Below are positions 1 through 5,884 of a stretch of DNA of 5,884 bases, one piece after another (positions within the stretch are counted from its first letter, which is position 1; each line of letters starts with the position of its first letter). Both the position numbers and the translations under genes were made by a program. This DNA is from Paludibacteraceae bacterium (GTDB taxonomy: Bacteria > Bacteroidota > Bacteroidia > Bacteroidales > Paludibacteraceae). The DNA lies in the NCBI GenBank assembly GCA_016292775.1, contig JAEDFN010000067.1, forward strand, positions 1 to 5,884, written 5' to 3'. Below the pieces are notes generated by a model. The model ran no database searches and was not told the origin of the DNA. It saw nothing but the letters and a program-made list of their open reading frames with translations.

Positions 1-35
1 AAGGCGGCATCCATCTCTCTGCTTGCTTTTCTCAT
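1..35 (-). CDS. Start of an unidentified gene, N-terminus only
   Basis: An ATG at 35-33 (minus strand) opens a frame that stays open to the window edge, giving 11 codons (MRKASREMDAA) plus two bases. A purine-rich stretch (AAGAAG, then TAAAGAG) lies just before the ATG and could serve as a ribosome-binding site. The frame begins 19 bases after the stop of the NifX-like remnant, on the same strand, so the two may have shared a transcript. The charged start resembles that of small pyridoxamine-5'-phosphate-oxidase-like flavin-binding proteins as I remember them, but 11 residues cannot establish a family, so no function is assigned. It could also be a chance open frame. Confidence 0.4.
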   Translation of the reverse strand, partial: MRKASREMDAA

Positions 36-54
36 CTCTTTACTTCTTGAACGA

Positions 55-182
55 TTAAATTACATACACCGGCTTCTCTTCATGGTGAGTACAATCATGA
101 TGGTCGCATGATTCTAAAGAATCCTTTAGTTCGCCATTTCATCAATCATACTTTCACGTGTCGGAATTGCTATTTTCTTCAT
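55..182 (-). pseudogene. Remnant of a NifX/MTH1175-type (dinitrogenase Fe-Mo cofactor domain) gene with internal deletion and frameshift
   Basis: On the minus strand an ATG at 182-180 opens an 18-codon frame, MKKIAIPTRESMIDEMAN, stopping at TAA 128-126. A second frame, open from 138, reads NGELKDSLESC and then DHHDCTHHEEKPVYVI, stopping at TAA 57-55. It has no start of its own and is preceded by two TGA codons. The first piece matches the usual N-terminus of the NifX/MTH1175-like family (MKxIAIPTRxxxVDxHFGHC), cut just before the HFGHC region. The second resembles the family's C-terminus (xGxxxDSGExC followed by His/Cys). The family is normally about 110-125 residues, so some 70-80 are missing. 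Intact members are small cytoplasmic proteins thought to bind iron-sulfur or metal clusters. This copy cannot make the fold. Family assignment is from remembered motifs, not a search. The alternative is an 18-residue peptide gene, or an assembly collapse. Confidence 0.55.
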
Positions 183-197
183 CAGATATGCCTACTG

Positions 198-228
198 CAA
201 AGATGCTGCTTTTTATCGAAATATCAAA
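198..228 (-). promoter_or_regulatory. Bacteroidota-type promoter candidate ahead of the NifX-like remnant
   Basis: Read on the minus strand, TTTG (228-225) is followed after exactly 19 bases by CATCTTTG (205-198). This is one base off the Bacteroidota -7 consensus TAnnTTTG, with a consensus-like -33 TTTG at normal spacing. The remnant's ATG at 182 lies 15 bases beyond the box, implying a very short leader. It sits in the 61-base gap after the kinase gene, so it could drive the remnant and the gene beyond it independently of the leuS operon. Confidence 0.4.
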
Positions 229-243
229 ATAAATATCTAATTA

Positions 244-1218
244 TTAGTAAGTTAATTTATAGAGTATCTTTTTAATAGATTCGTTGCTCATCTTAGCTCC
301 GAGCGATTGTATAATTTCAGAAGCACAAAGCGCACCTATTTGTCCGCATTTTTCTATCCCGAAGTTGTTAGCCATTCCAAAAAGATAACCCGCTGCAAAG
401 ATGTCTCCTGCACCTGTTGTGTCTATAACATTATCAGTATAAACGGCTTGGATATGAGAAACCTCATTACGATGAGAAATATACGAACCTTTTGCGCCTA
501 TCTTAACTATCGCCATATCAGCCTTTTCGCCGATTATACGTACAGCCTCTTCCGGGCGTGCCTGTGTGTATGCAAACGATTCTTCCTCGTTGGCAAAGAT
601 GATGTCGGCGTATTTATCAGTGAAATATCTCAAGAAATCCAAGTGCTCGGTAACGATATTATAGCTTGCAAAATCTATGGAGATGGCGAGACCTGCCTTT
701 TTTGCCAAGAAACCGGCTTTGTCAATAAGGTCGTAATTCTGCATCAGATAGCCTTCGATATGGAAGATGTCGTGATTTTTAAACATCTCGATATCAATAT
801 CTTCTGCTTTCATGTCTGCAGCGGCACCAAGACACGTTGCCATTGTGCGCTCATGATCTGTAGAGATGAGTACATTGCATCTGCCGGAGGGGAGCGTTGA
901 TTTTAACAATATAGGTGTGATGCCGTTTTGTTTGATGGTATCCTCAAAAAAATTACCTACATTATCGTTTCCTATTTTACCGATAAAACCGGCTTTACCT
1001 CCTAATTGAGCAATGCATTTTACCGTGTTTGCTGCAGAACCTCCGGCAATAGTAGTATGTTCGAAATTCTTTATTTTCTCCTCTATCTCAGCTGTTTTGC
1101 TTATATCTACAAGTTGCATACTACCTTTTGGTAAAGCAAGAAACTCCAATAGATGGTCGCCATCTATTGGAGTTAAGATATCTACAAGGGCATTGCCCAT
1201 TCCTAATATTTTCTTCAT
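244..1218 (-). CDS. PfkB-family carbohydrate/nucleoside kinase (adenosine kinase-like)
   Basis: A 324-residue cytoplasmic kinase of the PfkB/ribokinase fold, which transfers ATP gamma-phosphate to a sugar or nucleoside hydroxyl. The start MKKILGMGNALVDIL is the opening strand with the substrate-binding Asp (D13). The first PfkB signature lies at about 58-88, with the AGGSAANT motif at 58-65 and FIGKIGND at 78-85. An ANEEE motif at 209-213 corresponds to the Mg/phosphate-binding NxxE region. The second signature is DTTGAGD at 266-272, where GAGD forms the anion hole and D272 is the expected catalytic base. Length is normal and no key motif is missing. The overall pattern resembles the adenosine-kinase/ribokinase-like subgroup most closely, but substrate cannot be fixed from sequence; ribokinase or fructokinase-like activity is possible. 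Its ATG shares one A with the stop of the YitT-family gene (TAATG), making it the last gene of the leuS operon. I see no hairpin terminator after its TAA. Confidence 0.92.
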   Translation of the reverse strand: MKKILGMGNALVDILTPIDGDHLLEFLALPKGSMQLVDISKTAEIEEKIKNFEHTTIAGGSAANTVKCIAQLGGKAGFIGKIGNDNVGNFFEDTIKQNGITPILLKSTLPSGRCNVLISTDHERTMATCLGAAADMKAEDIDIEMFKNHDIFHIEGYLMQNYDLIDKAGFLAKKAGLAISIDFASYNIVTEHLDFLRYFTDKYADIIFANEEESFAYTQARPEEAVRIIGEKADMAIVKIGAKGSYISHRNEVSHIQAVYTDNVIDTTGAGDIFAAGYLFGMANNFGIEKCGQIGALCASEIIQSLGAKMSNESIKKILYKLTY

Positions 1219-2174
1219 TATTTGTTTTTATTGCTTATCGGGTCAAAACCGCTGCCATATACACCTATCGCTGCCGATTGTGAAATAAAGGCATTCTTGT
1301 CTATCTCGTTGATAATCTTGAATATCTCGTGTGATTCGGTTTTTCTTACCAAAACAGTAACCACCTTCATAGGACTTTTTGTGTACCATCCTGTAGCATC
1401 TAATAGTGTCACTCCACGCTTTGCCTGGTGCTGTATGGCATCGGCAATCTCTTCCGCTTTATGCGAGAATATGAAGAATTGCACTGATTGGCGCACACCA
1501 TTGATGTACATATCTACTGTGGTGAAGGAGATGAACATCGTAATCAAACCGTACACTATTTGCTCGATACCGTTGTTAGGTAATATTCCTGAGCAGCCGA
1601 TTATCACTACATCGCAGAATGTAAGAGCGCGACCAAGAGTAATATCTCTGTATTTGTTGATTATCTTGGCAATGATGTCGGTACCACCCGAACTACCGTT
1701 GTTGCAGAAGGTAATACCGAGAGAAACACCCATCATTAAGCCGGCTATTATACACGACATGAACGGGTCGAAAACAGGGAAAGGCTCTCCTGCTATGTAT
1801 GTGAATACATCTTCCCATGGAATCCATAAATACATGGTGACGATAACGACGCCATATATCGTGCGCAGACTGAATTGTAATCCCAGTATCTTGACGGATA
1901 GTACCAATAATATTGCATTAATAGCTAAATAAGAGATAGATACCGGAATACCGCCGTTTATGGAGAACATACCTAAGGATGCAAAAAAGTCTTGTACTCC
2001 TTGTGGTAATAATCCCTGTGTTGCATACATTATTATGGAGCAAACACCGGTTGCCCCTCCCGCTGTAAATTGGTGCGGGAAAATGAATAATTGCCACGCA
2101 AGTGCATATACTAACAATGCCAATGCTATGGTTATTAATTCTTTAGCTTCTTTAAAAATACGTTTTTTGTCCAT
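1218..2174 (-). CDS. YitT-family integral membrane protein (DUF161 + DUF2179)
   Basis: A 318-residue inner-membrane protein with about six hydrophobic segments, near residues 13-33, 37-53, 76-98, 105-120, 137-157 and 184-222 (the last probably two). The membrane part looks internally duplicated: FTAGGATGVCSII at 36-48 is echoed by GSSGGTDIIAKII at 160-172, the Gly-rich signature of YitT/DUF161 proteins. From about 230 to the end is a soluble DUF2179-type domain, with VQFFIFS at 231-237, a central RGVTLLDATGWY at 253-264, KVVTVLVRK at 270-278 and the typical IGVYGSGFDPI at 303-313. The family is widespread, but its biochemical role is unknown as far as I know; a transport role is often suggested and is only inference. 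It overlaps leuS upstream and the PfkB kinase downstream by one base each (TAATG), so its expression is probably tied to theirs. Family assignment is firm; function is not. Confidence 0.92.
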   Translation of the reverse strand: MDKKRIFKEAKELITIALALLVYALAWQLFIFPHQFTAGGATGVCSIIMYATQGLLPQGVQDFFASLGMFSINGGIPVSISYLAINAILLVLSVKILGLQFSLRTIYGVVIVTMYLWIPWEDVFTYIAGEPFPVFDPFMSCIIAGLMMGVSLGITFCNNGSSGGTDIIAKIINKYRDITLGRALTFCDVVIIGCSGILPNNGIEQIVYGLITMFISFTTVDMYINGVRQSVQFFIFSHKAEEIADAIQHQAKRGVTLLDATGWYTKSPMKVVTVLVRKTESHEIFKIINEIDKNAFISQSAAIGVYGSGFDPISNKNK

Positions 2175-4930
2175 TATAATACGATATTTACGATTTTGTT
2201 TGGTACTACAATTACCTTTTTAGGAGTGCCACCATTGAGGAATTTCAATGTCTGCTCGTTGGCAAGAGCGGTTTTCTCTACCTCTTCTTTGCTCATTGAT
2301 GCAGGCAATTCAAGGATGAAACGTACCTTTCCATTGAAAGAAATAGGGTATTTTACGTTAGATTCCACCAAATATTCCTCGTTATATTCCGGGAATTTAG
2401 CATCACAAATCGAGCTGTTGTTGCCCATTGCATGCCATAATTCTTCAGCAATATGCGGCGCAAATGGTGCTATGATTATTGCCAATGGCTCTAAAATAGC
2501 ACGCTTGTGGCATTTAACCGACGCTAATTCATTGGCGCATATCATGAATGCGGATACTGATGTATTGAAAGAGAAATTCTCTATATCGTAAGTGATTTTC
2601 TTTATCGTTTTATGTAATGTTTTGAGCTCCTCGGCAGTAGGTTTTTCGTCGTTGATAACGAAGTTTTCTCCTTCGGAATAGAGACCCCATAATTTTTTCA
2701 AGAAGCGATGTACACCGTCAATACCTTTTGTATCCCAAGGTTTTGATTGCTCAAGAGGCCCGAGAAACATTTCGTAAAGTCGAAGAGTGTCAGCTCCGTA
2801 ATTCTCTACAATATCATCCGGATTTACTACGTTGAACATTGATTTACTCATCTTTTCTACAGCCCATCCGCAGATGTATTTGCCGTTCTCAAGTTCAAAT
2901 TCCGCATCCTTATATTCAGGCATCCATGCGCGGAATTTGTCTATATCAAGTACATCGTTGTTTACAATATTGACGTCTACATGGATAGGTTGTACTTGAT
3001 AATTGTCTTTGAGTCCGCAACTTACGTATTTGTTTGTACCCACTATTCGGTATACGAAATTTGAGCGACCTTGTATCATACCTTGGTTGATAAGTTTTTG
3101 GAATGGCTCTTCTTTGTAAGAATAACCTATGTCGAAGAGGAATTTATTCCAGAAACGGCTGTAGATAAGGTGACCCGTAGCGTGCTCTGTACCACCGATA
3201 TAGAGGTCTACATTACCCCAATAACGGTTGCTCTCTGCCGATACAAGACCTTTGTCGTTGCGCGGATCCATATATCTCAAGTAGTAAGCGGAAGATCCGG
3301 CAAAACCCGGCATGGTGTTGAGTTCCAAAGGATAACCATCTTTTGTACACCAATTTTTAGCTCTTCCAAGTGGTGGCTCTCCACTTTCTGTAGGGAGGAA
3401 TTTATCTATTTCCGGCAGTAAAAGAGGCAACTCGTCTTCGCTCAATGTGTAAGGTATGCCATCTTTATAATACACAGGGATAGGTTCGCCCCAATAGCGT
3501 TGACGACTGAATATTGCATCGCGCAGACGGTAGTTTACTTTTACTTGTCCGAGCTTGTGTTCCGTGATATATTCTTTCATCTTAGCAATGGCTTCTTTAA
3601 CTTGTAATCCGTTGAGGAAGCCTGAGTTACATACAATACCTTCCTTAGCATCGTAGCTCTCTTCGCTTACGTCGGCACCTTCGATGAGAGGTATTATAGG
3701 CAAGTTGAAATGGCGAGCGAAGGCATAGTCGCGACTATCGTGAGCAGGTACTGCCATAATAGCTCCGGTGCCATATCCGGCAAGTACGTAATCTGAAATC
3801 CATACAGGAATTTTATCTCCTATAAGAGGGTTTACAGCATAAGCCCCTGAGAACACACCTGTTACGCGGCGGTCGGAAATTCTCTCTCGCTCGGTGCGAC
3901 TCTTTACTCTTTCCAGATATTCGTCAACGGCAGCTCTTTGTTCTGAACTTACGAGCATATCTACATATTTGCTTTCCGGGGCAAGAACCATGAAAGTTAC
4001 ACCGAAAACGGTGTCGGCACGGGTGGTAAATATCTCGAGTTCAACATCGCTGTCGGCTACTTTGAATCTCATCTCGGCGCCCTCTGAGCGACCAATCCAA
4101 TTGCGTTGAGTCTCCTTCAGAGAGTCGGTCCAATCTACAAGGTCAAGACCATCGAGAAGTCGCTGTGCATAGGCACTAACACGAAGGCTCCATTGGCGCA
4201 TAACCCTTTGCTCTACCGGGTATCCGCCGCGTACCGAAAGTCCCTCACTTACTTCATCATTGGCAAGAACAGTGCCTAATTTCGGACACCAATTCACCTT
4301 TAAGTCTGCAAGATATGCAATACGGTAGTTCATCAATATCTCTTGTTGCTCCTTTTCATTCATCGCTTTCCATTCGTTGGCAGTGAAAGCACGGGTTGGA
4401 GTACAAGCTGCATTGACAGATATATTACCGTTTGTGTTGAATTTATCTATAAGAGTATCAATAGGTTCTGCTTTATCGGTGTCATTATTATACCAGTGTT
4501 TGAACATTTGGATAAAAGCCCATTGAGTCCAGCGGTAGTATTCAGGGTCGCAAGTGCGAATTTCACGATCCCAATCATAGCAAAAACCTATTTTATCGAG
4601 TTGTTCGCGGTAGCGTTGTATATTTTTTTCGGTAGTGATAGCCGGATGTTGACCCGTTTGAATGGCATATTGCTCGGCAGGAAGTCCAAAAGCATCGTAG
4701 CCCATTGGGTGGAGAACGTTGAAGCCTTTTAGCCTTTTGTAGCGACTATAGATGTCTGAAGCAATGTATCCGAGCGGGTGACCTACGTGCAAACCCGCAC
4801 CTGACGGATATGGAAACATGTCCAAAACATAAAATTTTGGCTTGTCAGAATTTATCTCTACCTTATAAGTGCGCTCTTCCGCCCACTTTTTTTGCCACTT
4901 TTTTTCTATCTCTCTGAAATTGTATTCCAT
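2174..4930 (-). CDS. leuS: Leucyl-tRNA synthetase
   Basis: This cytoplasmic class Ia synthetase charges tRNA-Leu with leucine using ATP. The catalytic HIGH-type motif is HVGH at 48-51 within FPYPSGAGLHVGHP, and KMSKS is at 693-697. The CP1 editing domain (about 280-480) has the Thr-rich TTRADT at 302-307 and HDSRD at 397-401; D401 matches the editing Asp (E. coli D345) that contacts the mischarged amino group. GSSAYYLRYMDP at 545-556 belongs to the synthetic core. The anticodon-binding helices follow from about 735, and residues 861-918 form the C-terminal domain (FNGKVR, then VIVVPNKIVNIVL). At 918 residues it is longer than the E. coli enzyme (about 860), mainly through an insertion at about 150-200 and extra length before KMSKS. 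Where E. coli has a zinc-binding CxxC (CWRC), this protein reads SVRGG at 232-236. There is no Shine-Dalgarno; the start is set by the conserved N-terminus. First gene of the operon. Confidence 0.98.
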   Translation of the reverse strand: MEYNFREIEKKWQKKWAEERTYKVEINSDKPKFYVLDMFPYPSGAGLHVGHPLGYIASDIYSRYKRLKGFNVLHPMGYDAFGLPAEQYAIQTGQHPAITTEKNIQRYREQLDKIGFCYDWDREIRTCDPEYYRWTQWAFIQMFKHWYNNDTDKAEPIDTLIDKFNTNGNISVNAACTPTRAFTANEWKAMNEKEQQEILMNYRIAYLADLKVNWCPKLGTVLANDEVSEGLSVRGGYPVEQRVMRQWSLRVSAYAQRLLDGLDLVDWTDSLKETQRNWIGRSEGAEMRFKVADSDVELEIFTTRADTVFGVTFMVLAPESKYVDMLVSSEQRAAVDEYLERVKSRTERERISDRRVTGVFSGAYAVNPLIGDKIPVWISDYVLAGYGTGAIMAVPAHDSRDYAFARHFNLPIIPLIEGADVSEESYDAKEGIVCNSGFLNGLQVKEAIAKMKEYITEHKLGQVKVNYRLRDAIFSRQRYWGEPIPVYYKDGIPYTLSEDELPLLLPEIDKFLPTESGEPPLGRAKNWCTKDGYPLELNTMPGFAGSSAYYLRYMDPRNDKGLVSAESNRYWGNVDLYIGGTEHATGHLIYSRFWNKFLFDIGYSYKEEPFQKLINQGMIQGRSNFVYRIVGTNKYVSCGLKDNYQVQPIHVDVNIVNNDVLDIDKFRAWMPEYKDAEFELENGKYICGWAVEKMSKSMFNVVNPDDIVENYGADTLRLYEMFLGPLEQSKPWDTKGIDGVHRFLKKLWGLYSEGENFVINDEKPTAEELKTLHKTIKKITYDIENFSFNTSVSAFMICANELASVKCHKRAILEPLAIIIAPFAPHIAEELWHAMGNNSSICDAKFPEYNEEYLVESNVKYPISFNGKVRFILELPASMSKEEVEKTALANEQTLKFLNGGTPKKVIVVPNKIVNIVL

Positions 4931-5000
4931 GTTAATATATGTGTAAATTTTTAATTATCAGTAAGTTGTAAAATCTTTTTTACCCAATACAAAGGCTTTG

Positions 5001-5008
5001 CAAAGATA
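5001..5008 (-). promoter_or_regulatory. Candidate -7 element of the leuS operon promoter
   Basis: On the minus strand this reads TATCTTTG, a full match to the Bacteroidota -7 consensus TAnnTTTG. It lies 70 bases upstream of the leuS ATG, which would give a leader of roughly 60-65 bases. No convincing -33 TTTG is present at 19-21 bases upstream; the best is GCTG at 5031-5028, so the promoter would rely mainly on the -7 box or on an activator. The leader shows no hairpin-terminator pair and no start codon for a leucine-rich leader peptide. Confidence 0.5.
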
Positions 5009-5046
5009 TGAATAATACTTTGATTTTCAGCCTTTTTTATTCATAT
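5006..5046. repeat. 10-bp perfect inverted repeat in the divergent intergenic region
   Basis: ATATGAATAA at 5006-5015 is mirrored by TTATTCATAT at 5037-5046, with a 21-base spacer. The left arm overlaps the candidate leuS -7 box by three bases. Arm centres are about 31 bp apart, close to three helical turns, which would suit a dimeric regulator binding both arms. The region is very AT-rich, so a chance match is a real possibility, and without a run of T after it this is not a convincing terminator. Confidence 0.35.
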
Positions 5047-5088
5047 TTTTATCATATATTTTATTTTTGTTTATTAATATTTTTTATC

Positions 5089-5119
5089 TTTTATAGTATG
5101 GGAAAATATTGTACCTTTG
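5089..5119 (+). promoter_or_regulatory. Promoter candidate for the C1-family peptidase gene
   Basis: TACCTTTG at 5112-5119 is a full match to the Bacteroidota -7 consensus TAnnTTTG. Exactly 19 bases upstream is TTTT (5089-5092), three of four matches to the -33 TTTG. The peptidase ATG at 5158 follows after 38 bases, leaving a leader of roughly 30 bases that is A/T-rich and without a Shine-Dalgarno, as is common in this phylum. Confidence 0.6.
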
Positions 5120-5157
5120 CGTTGATAATAAATTAATCTTTAATAAATAATACCTAT

Positions 5158-5884
5158 ATGAAAAAAACTATATCTTTGTTACTTTGTATGGCGTTGTGTG
5201 CTAATGTTTTAGTTGCAGCCCCGAAAAATAAAGAGAAAAAAGAAGAGGGATTTGTTTTTACCACTGTAAAAGAAAATCCTATTACTCCTGTAAAAAATCA
5301 ACACCGTTCTTCAACATGCTGGAGTTTTTCTGCAATGGCATTTTTTGAGTCGGAAGTGCTTCGTATGCAGAATAAAACTGTTGATTTGTCAGAAATGTTT
5401 CTTGTCCATAAGTCTATGATTGACCGCGGAGAGCTCTATGTTCGCCTCCATGGCAATGCTACTTTTGCTCCCGGCGGATGGGTTTCCGATGCTCTTTATT
5501 GCCTTGAGAATTACGGTCTTGTACCACAAGATGCAATGCCGGGCATACGCTATGGCGAAGAACTTCCGGTGCATAACGAGCTCGATGCCGTTGCCGGTGC
5601 TTATATTAAAGCGATAGCAAAAGGTAATTTCAGTAAACTTACTCCGGTTTGGAAAGAAGGATTTATTAAAATTTACGATACTTATCTCGGAGAATGCCCT
5701 ACCGAATTTGTTGTGGACGGCGTGAAAACCACCCCGATGGAGTATGCAAAATCACTCGGTCTTGATGCAAAAAATTACGTTTCAATAACCAGTTTTACAC
5801 ATCATCCTTTCTATACTCCGATAGTAATTGAGGTGGAGGACAACTGGCGCCATGCTACAGCTGTTAATTTGCCGATGGATGAGA
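5158..5884 (+). CDS. Secreted C1-family cysteine peptidase (bleomycin hydrolase / aminopeptidase C-like), 3' end missing
   Basis: The open frame from ATG 5158 gives 242 codons and runs off the window. Residues 1-20/21 (MKKTISLLLCMALCANVLVA) form a classical signal peptide with a KK start, hydrophobic core and Ala-rich end; a charged linker with KEKKEE (25-30) follows. The papain-type active site is NQHRSSTCWSFS at 47-58, with oxyanion-hole Gln48 and nucleophile Cys54 six apart as in papain. Later family-like blocks are DLSEMF (76-81), FAPGGW (103-108), NYGLVP (118-123), MPGIRYGEELPVHNELDAV (127-145), YLGECP (176-181) and THHPFYTP (214-221). This matches the C1B aminopeptidase C/bleomycin hydrolase type found in Bacteroidales, usually around 400 or more residues. 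The catalytic His and Asn should lie beyond the edge. It would act in the periplasm or at the cell surface, trimming peptides. It is divergent from leuS with its own promoter-like box. Exact specificity, endo- or aminopeptidase, cannot be told here. Confidence 0.9.
   Translation, partial: MKKTISLLLCMALCANVLVAAPKNKEKKEEGFVFTTVKENPITPVKNQHRSSTCWSFSAMAFFESEVLRMQNKTVDLSEMFLVHKSMIDRGELYVRLHGNATFAPGGWVSDALYCLENYGLVPQDAMPGIRYGEELPVHNELDAVAGAYIKAIAKGNFSKLTPVWKEGFIKIYDTYLGECPTEFVVDGVKTTPMEYAKSLGLDAKNYVSITSFTHHPFYTPIVIEVEDNWRHATAVNLPMDE

Noticed and set aside
1..108. Plus-strand open frame giving a hydrophobic peptide (KAASISLLAFLISLLLERLN...)
   Set aside because: It ends at TGA 109-111 and the same frame meets TAA and TAG within 18 bases. 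The minus strand shows better coding signals with start codons, a promoter-like pair and family-like motifs, so this looks like an antisense shadow.
183..243. Rho-independent terminator after the PfkB kinase gene
   Set aside because: No GC-rich stem followed by a T-run is visible on the minus strand; only AT-rich direct repeats of GATATTT.
307..900. 197-codon plus-strand open frame opposite the PfkB kinase gene
   Set aside because: It is wholly antisense to a kinase gene with intact signature motifs, and its translation is Cys-rich and unlike a known family.
1222..1932. 236-codon plus-strand open frame opposite the YitT-family gene
   Set aside because: Antisense to a well-recognised membrane protein gene; no plausible start context or domain of its own.
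3071..3421. Plus-strand open frames opposite leuS (also 2196-2591, 3894-4109 and 4343-4732)
   Set aside because: All lie inside leuS, whose motifs are continuous over these stretches; the antisense products show no recognisable features.
4931..5000. Leucine-responsive leader (T-box or attenuator peptide) upstream of leuS
   Set aside because: No ATG-led leucine-rich peptide, T-box-like conserved bases or terminator hairpin with U-run could be found in the roughly 65-base leader.
5185..5200. Lipoprotein signal (lipobox) at Cys10 or Cys14 of the peptidase
   Set aside because: The residues before these Cys are Leu, not the small Gly/Ala/Ser required at -1, so a signal peptidase I type leader fits better.
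5389..5574. 61-codon minus-strand open frame inside the peptidase gene
   Set aside because: Antisense to conserved C1-peptidase blocks, with no supporting signal.

Overview
The window looks like a piece of a Bacteroidota chromosome, most likely order Bacteroidales. Three things point there. Start regions are AT-rich and mostly lack a Shine-Dalgarno sequence. Upstream boxes match the Bacteroidota -7 consensus TAnnTTTG. The leucyl-tRNA synthetase carries insertions, and a missing zinc-knuckle Cys pair, that I associate with this phylum. The genus cannot be settled from the sequence alone.

Layout. Most of the window (4930 down to 244) is a tightly packed minus-strand operon in the order leuS (leucyl-tRNA synthetase), a YitT-family membrane protein, and a PfkB-family adenosine/ribokinase-like sugar kinase. 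Both junctions are the same TAATG overlap, with stop and start sharing one A, so the three genes are probably co-transcribed and translationally coupled. An intergenic region of about 230 bp (4931-5157) separates leuS from a divergent plus-strand gene. That gene encodes a secreted C1-family (bleomycin hydrolase / aminopeptidase C-like) cysteine peptidase and runs off the right edge. The intergenic region holds a -7-like box for each direction and a 10-bp inverted repeat between them.

The left end (1-243) has no long open frame but is not empty. Read on the minus strand it shows a promoter-like pair, then what I interpret as a collapsed NifX/MTH1175-type (dinitrogenase Fe-Mo cofactor domain) gene. 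Its recognisable N-terminus and its Cys/His-rich C-terminus are in different frames, and the middle is missing. It is followed by the first 11 codons of another gene that leaves the window.

The genes are mainly housekeeping: protein synthesis, a small-molecule kinase, a membrane protein of unknown function and an exported peptidase. They do not form one obvious pathway. I see no mobile element, CRISPR array, rRNA or tRNA, and no clear new multi-gene system. The most unusual signal is the broken NifX-like remnant.
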